Shown: piece after piece, positions 32,480 through 40,111 of the stretch
Position numbering within the stretch: position 1 is the stretch's first letter
How the letters are laid out: each line of letters starts with the position of its first letter
From: Limnohabitans sp. 2KL-51
GTDB taxonomy: Bacteria; Pseudomonadota; Gammaproteobacteria; Burkholderiales; Burkholderiaceae_C
Assembly (NCBI RefSeq): GCF_003063645.1
Contig: NZ_NESJ01000026.1
Span: 1-43,514, forward strand
DNA length: 43,514 nt
Reading direction: 5' to 3'
Notes under the pieces: generated by a model
What the model saw: the letters and a program-made list of their open reading frames with translations, nothing else
The model's database searches: none
What the model was told of the DNA's origin: nothing
Position numbers and translations under genes: made by a program

Positions 32480-33925
32480 ACCTCCCACCAAATGCGCCGG
32501 TCTCCGACCTCCAGGCCAGCACTTGCTGGCCAACGCAATTGGAAGGAGCACTGGGCGCGACTACCGGTAGGCGGGGTTCACTTCAATGACTTGAACGCCA
32601 GCGCGAAACGCAGCCGCCTTGATGCTGGCGATCACCTGGTTGCAGGCGAACGAGCTCAGCATGCGCGCCATGGCCCGGCGGGCGCCTTCAAGCTCTGCTT
32701 TCTTTTTGGCAAAGTTCAGATTCTCCACCACAACCGGTTTGCCGCTGGTAGCGGCCATGGCCACAATCTTCACGGCCGCATCACCGATGATGGCCTTAGC
32801 CTGATCCGATGATTTGCCGTAGGTGTGGGTGTCGATGCGCAGGTGCTTGGCCGCATTGCCAAAGCGGTCCAAGATGCTAACAGCCAAGTGGTTGGCATTG
32901 ATGTCTACGCCAATCGCGCCCAGGTCTTGGCGAGTGCTTAGGGCGGCGGCCGGCACGCTGCAGCTGACAAAGATGCGCCAGCCTTTGGCATCGCGCACAA
33001 ACCGGTACGACAGCGCCGAGCCGATGCGCTTGATGGTGTCTGCGCCTTTTTTGGTCTTGGCCGCAATGCGCTGGCTGCTCGCCAGGGCTGCGACAATTTT
33101 GTCGTGTCCGTAGGCAAACCGCACCCCGGCGATTTGCACACGCTTGCCGTGATCGGCCTCGCAGGCATTGGGCATGCGCAAGTCGAGCGTGAGCGTGCCG
33201 TCGGCCGCGACAACGGCAGGACATGATTGGTTCCCAGCGGTTTCGTCTTGGCTGCCAAGGATAAAGACCTGGCTGTTGCGCTCGGCTTGCCAGTCGGCCT
33301 TCCATGCGGATTTATCCGCATAGCCGTTTGCCTCTAAATCGAACTGTGAATGAAACAGCTTTTTGGAGCCAAAGCACAGCCGCACGTGGCCATCCTTTTG
33401 ATCGGTTTGCATGGCTGCGAGTTTCGTCTGCAAGATGTGCAGGCGGCGCTTTTTCTGATGGAGCTTGAAGGCAGCCTTGCTTATCGCTAGCGCGCGATCT
33501 TCAGGGCTCAGTGTTTTGACCGTCTTGCCTTTTTTGAAGGCTGCTTCTGGTTTACGCAAGGTTTCGAGGCGCTCTTGAATCTTCTGGATCGTTTTTTGAG
33601 CCTTCTTGATGCGCGACTGCAGCTCACCGATGAGCTCAGGCCTGCGGGCCTTGATGCTGTCGATCTTGCCTTCCAGGCCCACGCGGATGGCGTTGAACTG
33701 ACGCGCCGTGATCCCGTATTTGAGCAAGAACTGGCGCTTCAGGTCGTTCATTGACGCCTTGGTTTGCATGGCCGCAAACAGAGAGCGTTCCACCCGGCCA
33801 TAAAGGGCGGCGTAAGCAGTGAGCGCGGCCTCCTGCCCGGCATCGAGTTGAGGCCGGGTTTGGTAGGAGAATGTGGCGCCGCTTTGCATACTGTATATTT
33901 TACCAGTTACCACCAAAGATTTCAA
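32480..33925 (-). pseudogene. TnpB-related (IS200/IS605 accessory) gene with deleted nuclease C-terminus
   Basis: The open part (33925-32561, 454 codons) is a TnpB-related protein: long N-terminal helical region, RuvC-I DINAN (IGVDINANHLAV), RuvC-II glutamate in VVVENLNF. It stops at NPAYR, where relatives continue with the zinc ribbon and third RuvC aspartate. After the TAG the same frame continues as WPGGRRPAHLVGGEGRF, which resembles the C-terminal tail of such proteins. The pattern fits an internal deletion of the RuvC-III/zinc region. It lies directly beside the IS605-type tnpA end. Confidence 0.7.
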
Positions 33926-34003
33926 ATGAAATATTTGAACGAGTAGCTTTACGCAGAAATGATCAGGTTTGGATAGATTTTTTCAAGCTGTTAAAAGCCC
34001 CAC

Positions 34004-34054
34004 CACCATATGCAAATTCAAAGGCCGCTAGGAATAACCGCCTAGTGGCCTTTT
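34004..34054 (+). terminator. Terminator-like hairpin preceded by CACCATATGCAAAT
   Basis: AAAGGCC.CTAGG (34020-34032) pairs with CCTAG.GGCCTTT (34041-34053) with one G-T pair; T-run follows and A-run precedes, so it may work both ways. The 14 bases 34004-34017 equal 21386-21399. From 34055 to 34458 I see no gene. Confidence 0.65.
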
Positions 34055-34458
34055 ACTTGCGCGAACGCCCCCGTGATTGGGCCTTCCCTGGCATCGCCTT
34101 GCAGGCGTGGTTCGCGCAGCCGGGTTCATTTGCCCCATTCGATAAACCTATTTTTCTCACGTTCCTCTGTAGGCCTTGAAGACTGAAGCTAAGAGCACAT
34201 TCAAGTACGAACAGCACCGCTGACTCCAGGCGATGGAATGGACCAACGCAAGGGCCAAGGACATGGCCAATGAAGCGCTGTGAAGTCTGGTGGGTTCAAT
34301 TCGACCCAGCGCTGAGTACGCAAATCAAGACAAGCTAATCTAGCGAGGCCTTGAAAAGGTGCTTGCATTGCGATCCGATTCACGGTGGATGCTTGGCGCT
34401 CCGGTGGAGTTTTAAAGCGTATGCTGTGGCGGAGCCAAGATCTTTGTAAATCGCACAA

Positions 34459-34516
34459 TTGATCACCGGGTAAAATGCCATATACAATGGCTATATACAT
34501 TTCCTCGGGAGGTCAC
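34459..34516 (+). promoter_or_regulatory. vapBC promoter, operator and ribosome binding site
   Basis: TTGATC (34459-34464), 16-bp spacer, TATACA (34481-34486). GCCAT (34477-34481) / ATGGC (34487-34491) forms an inverted repeat over the -10, and ATATAC is repeated at 34480 and 34493. GGGAGG precedes the ATG at 34518 by six bases. Confidence 0.55.
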
Positions 34517-34517
34517 C

Positions 34518-34751
34518 ATGTCCATCGGTACAGTTTTCGTCAACAACCGTACACAGGCCGTTCGCCTGCCTTTGGACGTGCGTCTACCCGAGGGTGTCCA
34601 AAAGGTAGAGATACGCGTCAAAGGTCACGAGCGCATCATCTCCCCCATAGGCCAAAGCTGGGACAGCTTCTTTTTGGGTGGCCCCACAGTGAGCGACGAT
34701 TTCCTGCCCGAGCGCGCTACCCAGCACCAGCCGGAGCGGGAGGCGCTCTGA
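34518..34751 (+). CDS. vapB: VapB antitoxin (AbrB-like)
   Basis: A 77-residue protein with the AbrB/MazE-like swapped-hairpin start GTVFVNNRTQAVRLPLDV and EGVQKVEIRVKGHERIISP, then the toxin-binding tail WDSFFLGGPTVSDDFLPER. Stop and vapC start share one base (TGATG). It binds VapC and the promoter. Confidence 0.92.
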   Translation: MSIGTVFVNNRTQAVRLPLDVRLPEGVQKVEIRVKGHERIISPIGQSWDSFFLGGPTVSDDFLPERATQHQPEREAL

Positions 34752-35161
34752 TGCTGCGTTACCTGTTGGACACCAACATCGTCATCTACGTGTTGAAGCG
34801 GCGGCCTGTCGAGGTGCTGGCCACTTTCAACGCCAACGCCAGCCGCATGGCCATTTCCTCCATCACCCTCGCCGAACTCTTGCACGGTGCGGAAAAAAGC
34901 AGCCGCGTGAGCGAGAACTTGGCCGTTGTCGAAGATTTTTGCAGCCGCCTACAAGTTTTGCCCTATGGCCCCAAGGCAGCGCAGCATTACGGAGCCATTC
35001 GCGCCGCCTTGGAAAAACTCGGTCAGCCTATCGGTGTGAACGACATGCACATTGCAGCGCACGCTCGCAGCGAAGGCCTGGTGCTGGTGACGAACAACAT
35101 GGGGGAGTTCGTGCGGGTGCCTGCGCTGGAAGTCGAGAACTGGGTTCAAACAGCCCAGTGA
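34751..35161 (+). CDS. vapC: VapC ribonuclease toxin (PIN domain)
   Basis: A 136-residue PIN-domain protein. Acidic residues: D7 (LLDTNIVIYVL), the glutamate of ITLAELLHGAEK, and the aspartate of GVNDMHIAAHA; the C-terminal part has VTNNMGEF. These residues bind the metal for cleavage of tRNA in known VapC toxins. The next 330 bases (35162-35495) hold no gene I can support. Confidence 0.93.
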   Translation: MLRYLLDTNIVIYVLKRRPVEVLATFNANASRMAISSITLAELLHGAEKSSRVSENLAVVEDFCSRLQVLPYGPKAAQHYGAIRAALEKLGQPIGVNDMHIAAHARSEGLVLVTNNMGEFVRVPALEVENWVQTAQ

Positions 35162-35495
35162 TTGATGAGTTGTCGTGCATCAGCCGTAAAAGGCGCTTCG
35201 ACTGGTACACCAAGTTTGCCGCGATAGTTTCGGCGGGCCTGCAAATGCCCTTTGAAGTCACATGACGCCGACAGCTTTAGGCTGGAAGCGGTCGGTGCTA
35301 AGCGACAAGTCACCGGCAGTAACCGACCCATTGCGGTCTTAGGTGATTCGGCGAAGCCGTCATTCGTGGAATTGGGCCCTGGCCAATAGCGGACATAAGT
35401 CATCAATACGTTCATGACCGATGCTGGGAAAGCAATTCCATCTGATGAACCTAAGGGTTTTTTAATTTTTAGCTTTCCCAAAATCTGAACTGTGG

Positions 35496-37064
35496 TCACA
35501 CACTAACGGATAGTAGTCGACCAGAAAGAGGTGCTTTCTCCAAATAATCAAGTGGTACAGGTTGACGGGCCGTTGTGATGTAGAGCATCCCTTCAACCAA
35601 CGCCACATCGGTAGGGCAAGGTACCGGCAAGCCAACTACCCGATCCAGGTTGCCATCAGGGGCCACACGCACCACGCTCCAGCCATCGCGAAGAGCGGTC
35701 CAAGCGCCACCTTGTTCATCCACTGCAAGTCCTGACACTCGCCCCGAACCTTTAGGCAGACTTGCCAGTCGCCGTACGTTGGATGAGCCTATTACCAGCA
35801 TCAGGAGATTTCCTGAATCAGGCGCAGTGGCACAGAGAAATGCACCCGATGGGGCCCAACATAAAGCCTGCAAAGGTTCATCAATGTTCCAGTATGGATC
35901 GAAGAGTCCGCCAGATTTGATTTCACCTACTACGCTGCCGCCTTTGCTGTAGGCCATGGCTGCCCAAAGTTTGCCATCGGGGGCATTGCAAATGGCCTGC
36001 AGTTGTTCGTTAGGCCAATTGCTTACAGGCGCACACAATCCTTCCGGGGTGACTCGTAGGACGCCTGCCTCATGCGCTAGCACCAGATCACCGTCACGGA
36101 AACCCAGACCAATGATGGGGGCCTCGACATTGAGCAGCAGCTTGTCTTGCGTGCCATCGAAATACCTGAGCGCCGGGGCCAGCAGATCGGCCCAGTACAG
36201 GCGCTTAGACGATGGGCACCAGCGCGCCAATCCCCCCTGAAAAGCCCAAGGACCCTCGATGGCAGTGGTTTCGGGATCGCTCACCATGGAAGATGGTTTG
36301 CCAAGCTGTGCGCCGATGCGCCTAGCCGCTTCAGCTACTTCGGGGCCAAGCAATTCGGCACGTTTGCGCGTGATTCGCCAGGCAGGGCCTGCCACGCTGA
36401 TGGCACCTCGCACCGTCCCTTCTGGATCAATGACTGGCGCACCCACGCAGCGCACGCCAAGCACAATTTCCTCGTCATCCATGGACCAGCCGCGCGCGGC
36501 GATGATCTTGAGATCAGCCTGTAGTCTGCGGCGGTCAGTGTGTGTATAGGGCGTGAATGGCTTGAGCGTGATGTCACGCACAAGGGCGTCGCGCTCTTTA
36601 GAGGGCATCGCGCTCAGAATGGCCTTGCCCTGGCTGGTGCAGAACAGTGGTTTGCGCTGGCCCAGCGAAGCCGATGAGCGCTGGCTGTGAGCGCCATCGA
36701 AGCGTTCTAAGGAGATGACCTCGACGCCTTCCAGCGTAGCCAGGTATGTTGTTTCCCCAGTCAAGTCCCGCAAGGCTCTAAGTTCAGTAGCTGCAGCTGC
36801 TACCAGATCGGGCATGGCATGAGCCTGTCTGGCCATTTCGAAGCAGCGAAAGCCCAAGCAATACATCTTGCGCATGGGGTCACGCCTTAAAAATCCGCGT
36901 GAGACCAATGTGGCCAGTAAGCGGTAAACGGTGGTGCGGGGCAATGCCAGCTGCTCGCTGATGTCGTTCTGGCTCAGACCTGCTGGGGCATTTCCCACGA
37001 GGTCCAACACATCGAGTGCTTTTTCGAGAGAGCCTGTGCCTTCGCCGGTTAGAGCTTGTTTCAC
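35496..37064 (-). CDS. IclR-family regulator fused to an SMP-30/gluconolactonase-like domain
   Basis: A 522-residue protein. Residues 12-65 are the IclR winged helix (LEKALDVLDLVGNAPAGLSQ, LPRTTVYRLLATLVSRGFL); 80-250 are the IclR effector domain (GETTYLATLEGVEVISLER, LFCTSQGKAILSAM, GWSMDDEEIVLGVRCVGAPV). Residues about 268-522 read as a six-bladed SMP-30/LRE beta-propeller (IEGPWAF start; LYWADLLAPALRYFD; GGAWTALRDGWSVVRVAPDG; MLYITTA near the end). The propeller glutamate is kept but the usual ND.. metal motif is not obvious, so sensing of a lactone is as likely as hydrolysis. It is divergent from the aldolase-like gene. Confidence 0.85.
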   Translation of the reverse strand: MKQALTGEGTGSLEKALDVLDLVGNAPAGLSQNDISEQLALPRTTVYRLLATLVSRGFLRRDPMRKMYCLGFRCFEMARQAHAMPDLVAAAATELRALRDLTGETTYLATLEGVEVISLERFDGAHSQRSSASLGQRKPLFCTSQGKAILSAMPSKERDALVRDITLKPFTPYTHTDRRRLQADLKIIAARGWSMDDEEIVLGVRCVGAPVIDPEGTVRGAISVAGPAWRITRKRAELLGPEVAEAARRIGAQLGKPSSMVSDPETTAIEGPWAFQGGLARWCPSSKRLYWADLLAPALRYFDGTQDKLLLNVEAPIIGLGFRDGDLVLAHEAGVLRVTPEGLCAPVSNWPNEQLQAICNAPDGKLWAAMAYSKGGSVVGEIKSGGLFDPYWNIDEPLQALCWAPSGAFLCATAPDSGNLLMLVIGSSNVRRLASLPKGSGRVSGLAVDEQGGAWTALRDGWSVVRVAPDGNLDRVVGLPVPCPTDVALVEGMLYITTARQPVPLDYLEKAPLSGRLLSVSV

Positions 37065-37070
37065 CTGGTT

Positions 37071-37089
37071 TTTCCCACTGGTTGGAAAT
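37071..37089. promoter_or_regulatory. Putative IclR-family operator, site 1
   Basis: TTTCCCACTGGTTGGAAAT is an inverted repeat (TTTCC/GGAAA) just upstream of the iclR-type gene. It shares TCCCAC and spacing with sites at 40082-40100 and 43082-43100, each upstream of another operon of the cluster. Confidence 0.55.
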
Positions 37090-37225
37090 GACGCTTTGTC
37101 TTTGGGCTGAAGCTGGATTGTGATGGTTGGCTGAAGGGAATGTTCACACTAGGATTGCGGCAAGGCGCATCGCAAATTGCCGTTGGCCTGCGAATTCCCA
37201 CATATTGAGACTCAGGATACTCTCC

Positions 37226-38044
37226 ATGACCCAGTACTTCAACAAGCCCGCCCCGTTGTCGGAGAAACAAATCCCCCGTCTGCCGGCGTTACCCCCTGTG
37301 TCGGACGCCGTGTTGGATCGTTTGGCCAAGTGCACCAGCGGCTCGCTGACCACCCAGCTCTACATCAAGGGCATCAAGCAACCCGTATTGCACGGGGTAA
37401 CGCAGCTCAACAAATCGCACAAACCCTTCGCAGGGCGTGCATTCACCATGCGCTTTATCCCCGCACGTGAAGACATCGACAAGTACGGCAACCTCACCAC
37501 TTCGCCCAATGCAGAAAACCTCCAGTGGGTCGGGGTCGAACAGATCGAGCCTGGCCATGTATTGGTCATCGACAGCAACCAGGACGGACGTGCAGCGTCG
37601 ATGGGCAATATGCTGATCACCCGCATGATGATGCGCGGGGCCCGTGGCGTGGTGACCGATGGCACCTTCCGCGATGGCATCGAACTTTCCAACATGGACT
37701 TCCCGATCTGGTGCACCGGTGTGACCAATACCACCCGTCTGGCCTATCACCATGTGGCTGATCTGCAGGTGCCTATTGGTTGCGCGGGCGTGGCGGTTTA
37801 CCCCGGTGACGTGATTCACGGCGATGGCGAGAACATCACCGTGATTCCTGCGGCCATGGCCGAAGAGATGGCCGATCTGTGTGAGAAGCGCGACGACATC
37901 GAGGCGTATCTGGCACTGCGTGTGCGTGCGGGTGAACCGCTGTGGGGCCTGTACCCCCCCAGCGATAAGACACGCGATGACTTCCGTGCCTGGTGCGAAG
38001 CGGGTCGCCCGGCCATCGCCCCCCAAGGCCCTGCCGCCACCTGA
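37226..38044 (+). CDS. RraA-family protein (aldolase/decarboxylase-like)
   Basis: A 272-residue protein starting MTQYFNKPAPLSEK with AGGA ten bases upstream. RraA/HMG-aldolase fold signatures: AFTMRFIPA, GHVLVIDSNQDGRAASMGNMLI, GARGVVTDGTFRDG (with the R-D pair used for substrate/metal binding) and PGDVIHGDGENITVIP. In sugar-acid clusters this family usually cleaves or decarboxylates oxo acids rather than inhibiting RNase E. ATG 37226 was preferred to an upstream in-frame start that lacks a ribosome binding site. Confidence 0.85.
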   Translation: MTQYFNKPAPLSEKQIPRLPALPPVSDAVLDRLAKCTSGSLTTQLYIKGIKQPVLHGVTQLNKSHKPFAGRAFTMRFIPAREDIDKYGNLTTSPNAENLQWVGVEQIEPGHVLVIDSNQDGRAASMGNMLITRMMMRGARGVVTDGTFRDGIELSNMDFPIWCTGVTNTTRLAYHHVADLQVPIGCAGVAVYPGDVIHGDGENITVIPAAMAEEMADLCEKRDDIEAYLALRVRAGEPLWGLYPPSDKTRDDFRAWCEAGRPAIAPQGPAAT

Positions 38045-38064
38045 ACATTCAAGAGGACAAGACC

Positions 38065-38514
38065 ATGAGCAAACTCACTCCCGCCGAGCACGCTGCCCTG
38101 ATCCGTCGTTACTTCAAGGCTTGCAACGACGCCGACTACCAAGCGCTGATGGACTGCTTCACGCCCGACGCCGTGCACTACTTTCCGCCCGGCCTGCCTG
38201 AGATCCCCTGGCGCAGCGCTGACACCATCGCCAAAAAATGGATCTGGTGCGTCGAGACCCTGGGCTCGCAGTGGACCATTGAAAAAATCCTGGTCAGCCA
38301 CGACAGTCCCGAAGCTGTCATCGAATGGACGCACTGGAAGAACAAGAGCGGCACAGCCTTGCGCGGTGACGAGTGGTACCGCTTTGACCCCGAGACCGGA
38401 AAGATCGCCGAGATCCGTGCCTACTACGCCGCCCCGGCAGACAAGAACGTGACGATCAACGAGCTGTATGACTTTGATTACCTCGGTCGCGGCTACCACA
38501 TGAAGAGCGAGTAA
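38065..38514 (+). CDS. NTF2-like/SnoaL-type protein
   Basis: A 149-residue protein with the NTF2-like cone fold pattern: AALIRRYFKACNDADYQALMD, FTPDAVHYFPPG, VIEWTHWKNKSGTALRGDEWYRFD, KIAEIRAYYA. Such proteins act as isomerases, lyases or ligand binders; the specific reaction is not readable. It starts 20 bases after the RraA-family stop with AGAGGA as ribosome binding site and so belongs to the same operon. Confidence 0.85.
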   Translation: MSKLTPAEHAALIRRYFKACNDADYQALMDCFTPDAVHYFPPGLPEIPWRSADTIAKKWIWCVETLGSQWTIEKILVSHDSPEAVIEWTHWKNKSGTALRGDEWYRFDPETGKIAEIRAYYAAPADKNVTINELYDFDYLGRGYHMKSE

Positions 38515-38516
38515 AT

Positions 38517-38922
38517 GAGCGCATTCACTGACAGCACGGCGACCCATGTGGATGCCGCCGTGCGGGCCGCGCAGGCAGCCTTTGCCACATAGGGCGCATC
38601 CGCGTCGCCGAACGCGCCAGCTTGCTTCGTGCTCTGGCAGATGCGCTGGAGGGCCAACGCGAACGCCTGGTGGCTTTGGCCGATGAAGAAACCCACCTGG
38701 GGGCTGCACGCCTGAACGGAGAACTCGACCGCACTACCTTGCAGTTGCGTGGCTTTGCCACACAGGTGGAGCAGGGTGCCGCATTTGCCTTCACCGAAGA
38801 CCCTGCCGTGGCTGGTGCGCTGCCTGCAGGGCACCCTGCGCTGGTGCGTGTGCGCGTGCCGGTGGGGCCAGTGGCCATGTCTTCCGCCTCCAACTTCCCG
38901 TTTGCCTTAGCGGTGCTGGGCA
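38517..38922 (+). pseudogene. Aldehyde dehydrogenase, 5' fragment with frameshift
   Basis: ATG 38517 overlaps the previous operon gene region and encodes MSAFTDSTATHVDAAVRA before a TAG at 38590-38592. In another frame the family sequence continues (AERASLLRALADALEGQRER, VPVGPVAMSSASNFPFALAVLG). This is the N-terminal part of an NADP-dependent aldehyde dehydrogenase of the 2-oxoglutarate-semialdehyde type. Similarity ends at about codon 135; the catalytic cysteine domain is missing. Confidence 0.75.
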
Positions 38923-38924
38923 AA

Positions 38925-38999
38925 TGCTGCTGCAGCTCCTACTGCGGCAAGAAGAATCTGCCCCGGTGGTCGACTTGGGTTTCAGTTTGATCCAGCGCA
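38925..38999 (+). pseudogene. Unidentified 3' gene fragment joined to the aldehyde dehydrogenase
   Basis: After the junction a short frame reads LLRQEESAPVVDLGFSLIQR to a TGA, with the feel of a real C-terminus. I do not recognise its family. It indicates a deletion that fused two genes. Confidence 0.3.
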
Positions 39000-39017
39000 A
39001 CAGCAGTTGAAGGAGCC

Positions 39018-39989
39018 TCAGTCCACCTTGATGCCGGCGGTTTTGATCACATTGGTCCAGCGTTCGATTTCAGACGCGACGAACTTGGTGTAGGCCGCAG
39101 AGCCAAGAGTCGGAATGACGAAGCCTTGGGATTCGAGCTTGGCCTTGACGGCAGTCGATTGCATGGCGCTGACTGCAGCGGATTCAAGTTTTTCAAGCAC
39201 GGGTTTGGGCGTGCCCTTGGGGGCAGATAGACCCACCCAGGAGATGGCCGAGAAACCGGGCACGCCAGACTCGGCAATGGTGGGTGTATCTGGGTAGAGC
39301 GGGTTGCGCTCGGCGCTGGTCACGGCCAGAGCGCGCAGCTTGCCGGATTTCACATGAGGCAGGGCCGCATCCTGGTTGATGAAGGTCATCGGAATTTGGC
39401 CGCCCAGCAAGTCCGTCATCATGGGGGCACCACCACGGTAAGGGATACCCACCATAAACATGTTAGCGGATTGCTTGAGTTGCTCCATGGCCATGTGGCC
39501 CGAGGCTGCGGGGGTGTAACCGTAATTGAGCTTGCCCGGATTGGCCTTGGCGTAGGCGATCAGCTCCTTCATGGTTTTGAAGGGCTCGTTGGGGTGGACC
39601 ACCAGCACATTGGGGCCGGACATGATTTGCGTGAGGTGGTGAAAGTCCTTGTTGGAGTCGTAGCCCAGCTTGGGGTTAAGGCCGTGGTTCACCGCATTGG
39701 AGCCCACGCCGGTCAACACCAAGGTGTAACCGTCAGGAGCCGATTTGGCCGCGCGCTCGGAGCCGATGGCGCCGCCTGCGCCGCCGATGTTCTCCACAAC
39801 CACGGGTTGTTTGAGTGCTTTCCCAAGTTCATCAGCGATCAGGCGCCCCATGACATCGCTGGTGCCGCCGACCGGAAAGGGAACTATCAGTTTGAGGGGC
39901 TTGTTGGGGTAATCGGTCTGAGCCGTTGCTTGAAGAGGTAGAAGAGCAGCGCAAAAGCTGACCATGAGAAGAAGATGGCGACGAATCAT
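39018..39989 (-). CDS. Bug-family tripartite tricarboxylate transporter receptor
   Basis: A 323-residue periplasmic receptor with a signal peptide (MIRRHLLLMVSFCAALL..., cleavage near ATAQ). Family motifs: YPNKPLKLIVPFPVGGTSDV, ENIGGAGGAIGSE, KLNYGYTPAASG, VGIPYRGGAPMMTDL, WVGLSAPKGTPKPVLEK. It presumably captures the sugar acid consumed by this cluster. It converges on the aldehyde dehydrogenase remnant and lies downstream of the dehydratase gene, separated by 122 bases containing a putative IclR site. Confidence 0.92.
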   Translation of the reverse strand: MIRRHLLLMVSFCAALLPLQATAQTDYPNKPLKLIVPFPVGGTSDVMGRLIADELGKALKQPVVVENIGGAGGAIGSERAAKSAPDGYTLVLTGVGSNAVNHGLNPKLGYDSNKDFHHLTQIMSGPNVLVVHPNEPFKTMKELIAYAKANPGKLNYGYTPAASGHMAMEQLKQSANMFMVGIPYRGGAPMMTDLLGGQIPMTFINQDAALPHVKSGKLRALAVTSAERNPLYPDTPTIAESGVPGFSAISWVGLSAPKGTPKPVLEKLESAAVSAMQSTAVKAKLESQGFVIPTLGSAAYTKFVASEIERWTNVIKTAGIKVD

Positions 39990-40081
39990 GGTGGGGCCTT
40001 TAAAAAGAAATGTTAATGGCTTGATTTTGTGGAACTGAAAGGGTTATCCCAAGTCAGGAAAAATACTGATTTCTTGCAAAC

Positions 40082-40100
40082 TGTCCCACTAGGTGAGACG
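40082..40100. promoter_or_regulatory. Putative IclR-family operator, site 2
   Basis: TGTCCCACTAGGTGAGACG lies 93 bases upstream of the Bug receptor ATG. It matches sites 1 and 3 over TCCCAC and the following G-rich half. Confidence 0.45.
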
Positions 40101-40111
40101 AGGGAGCAGGT

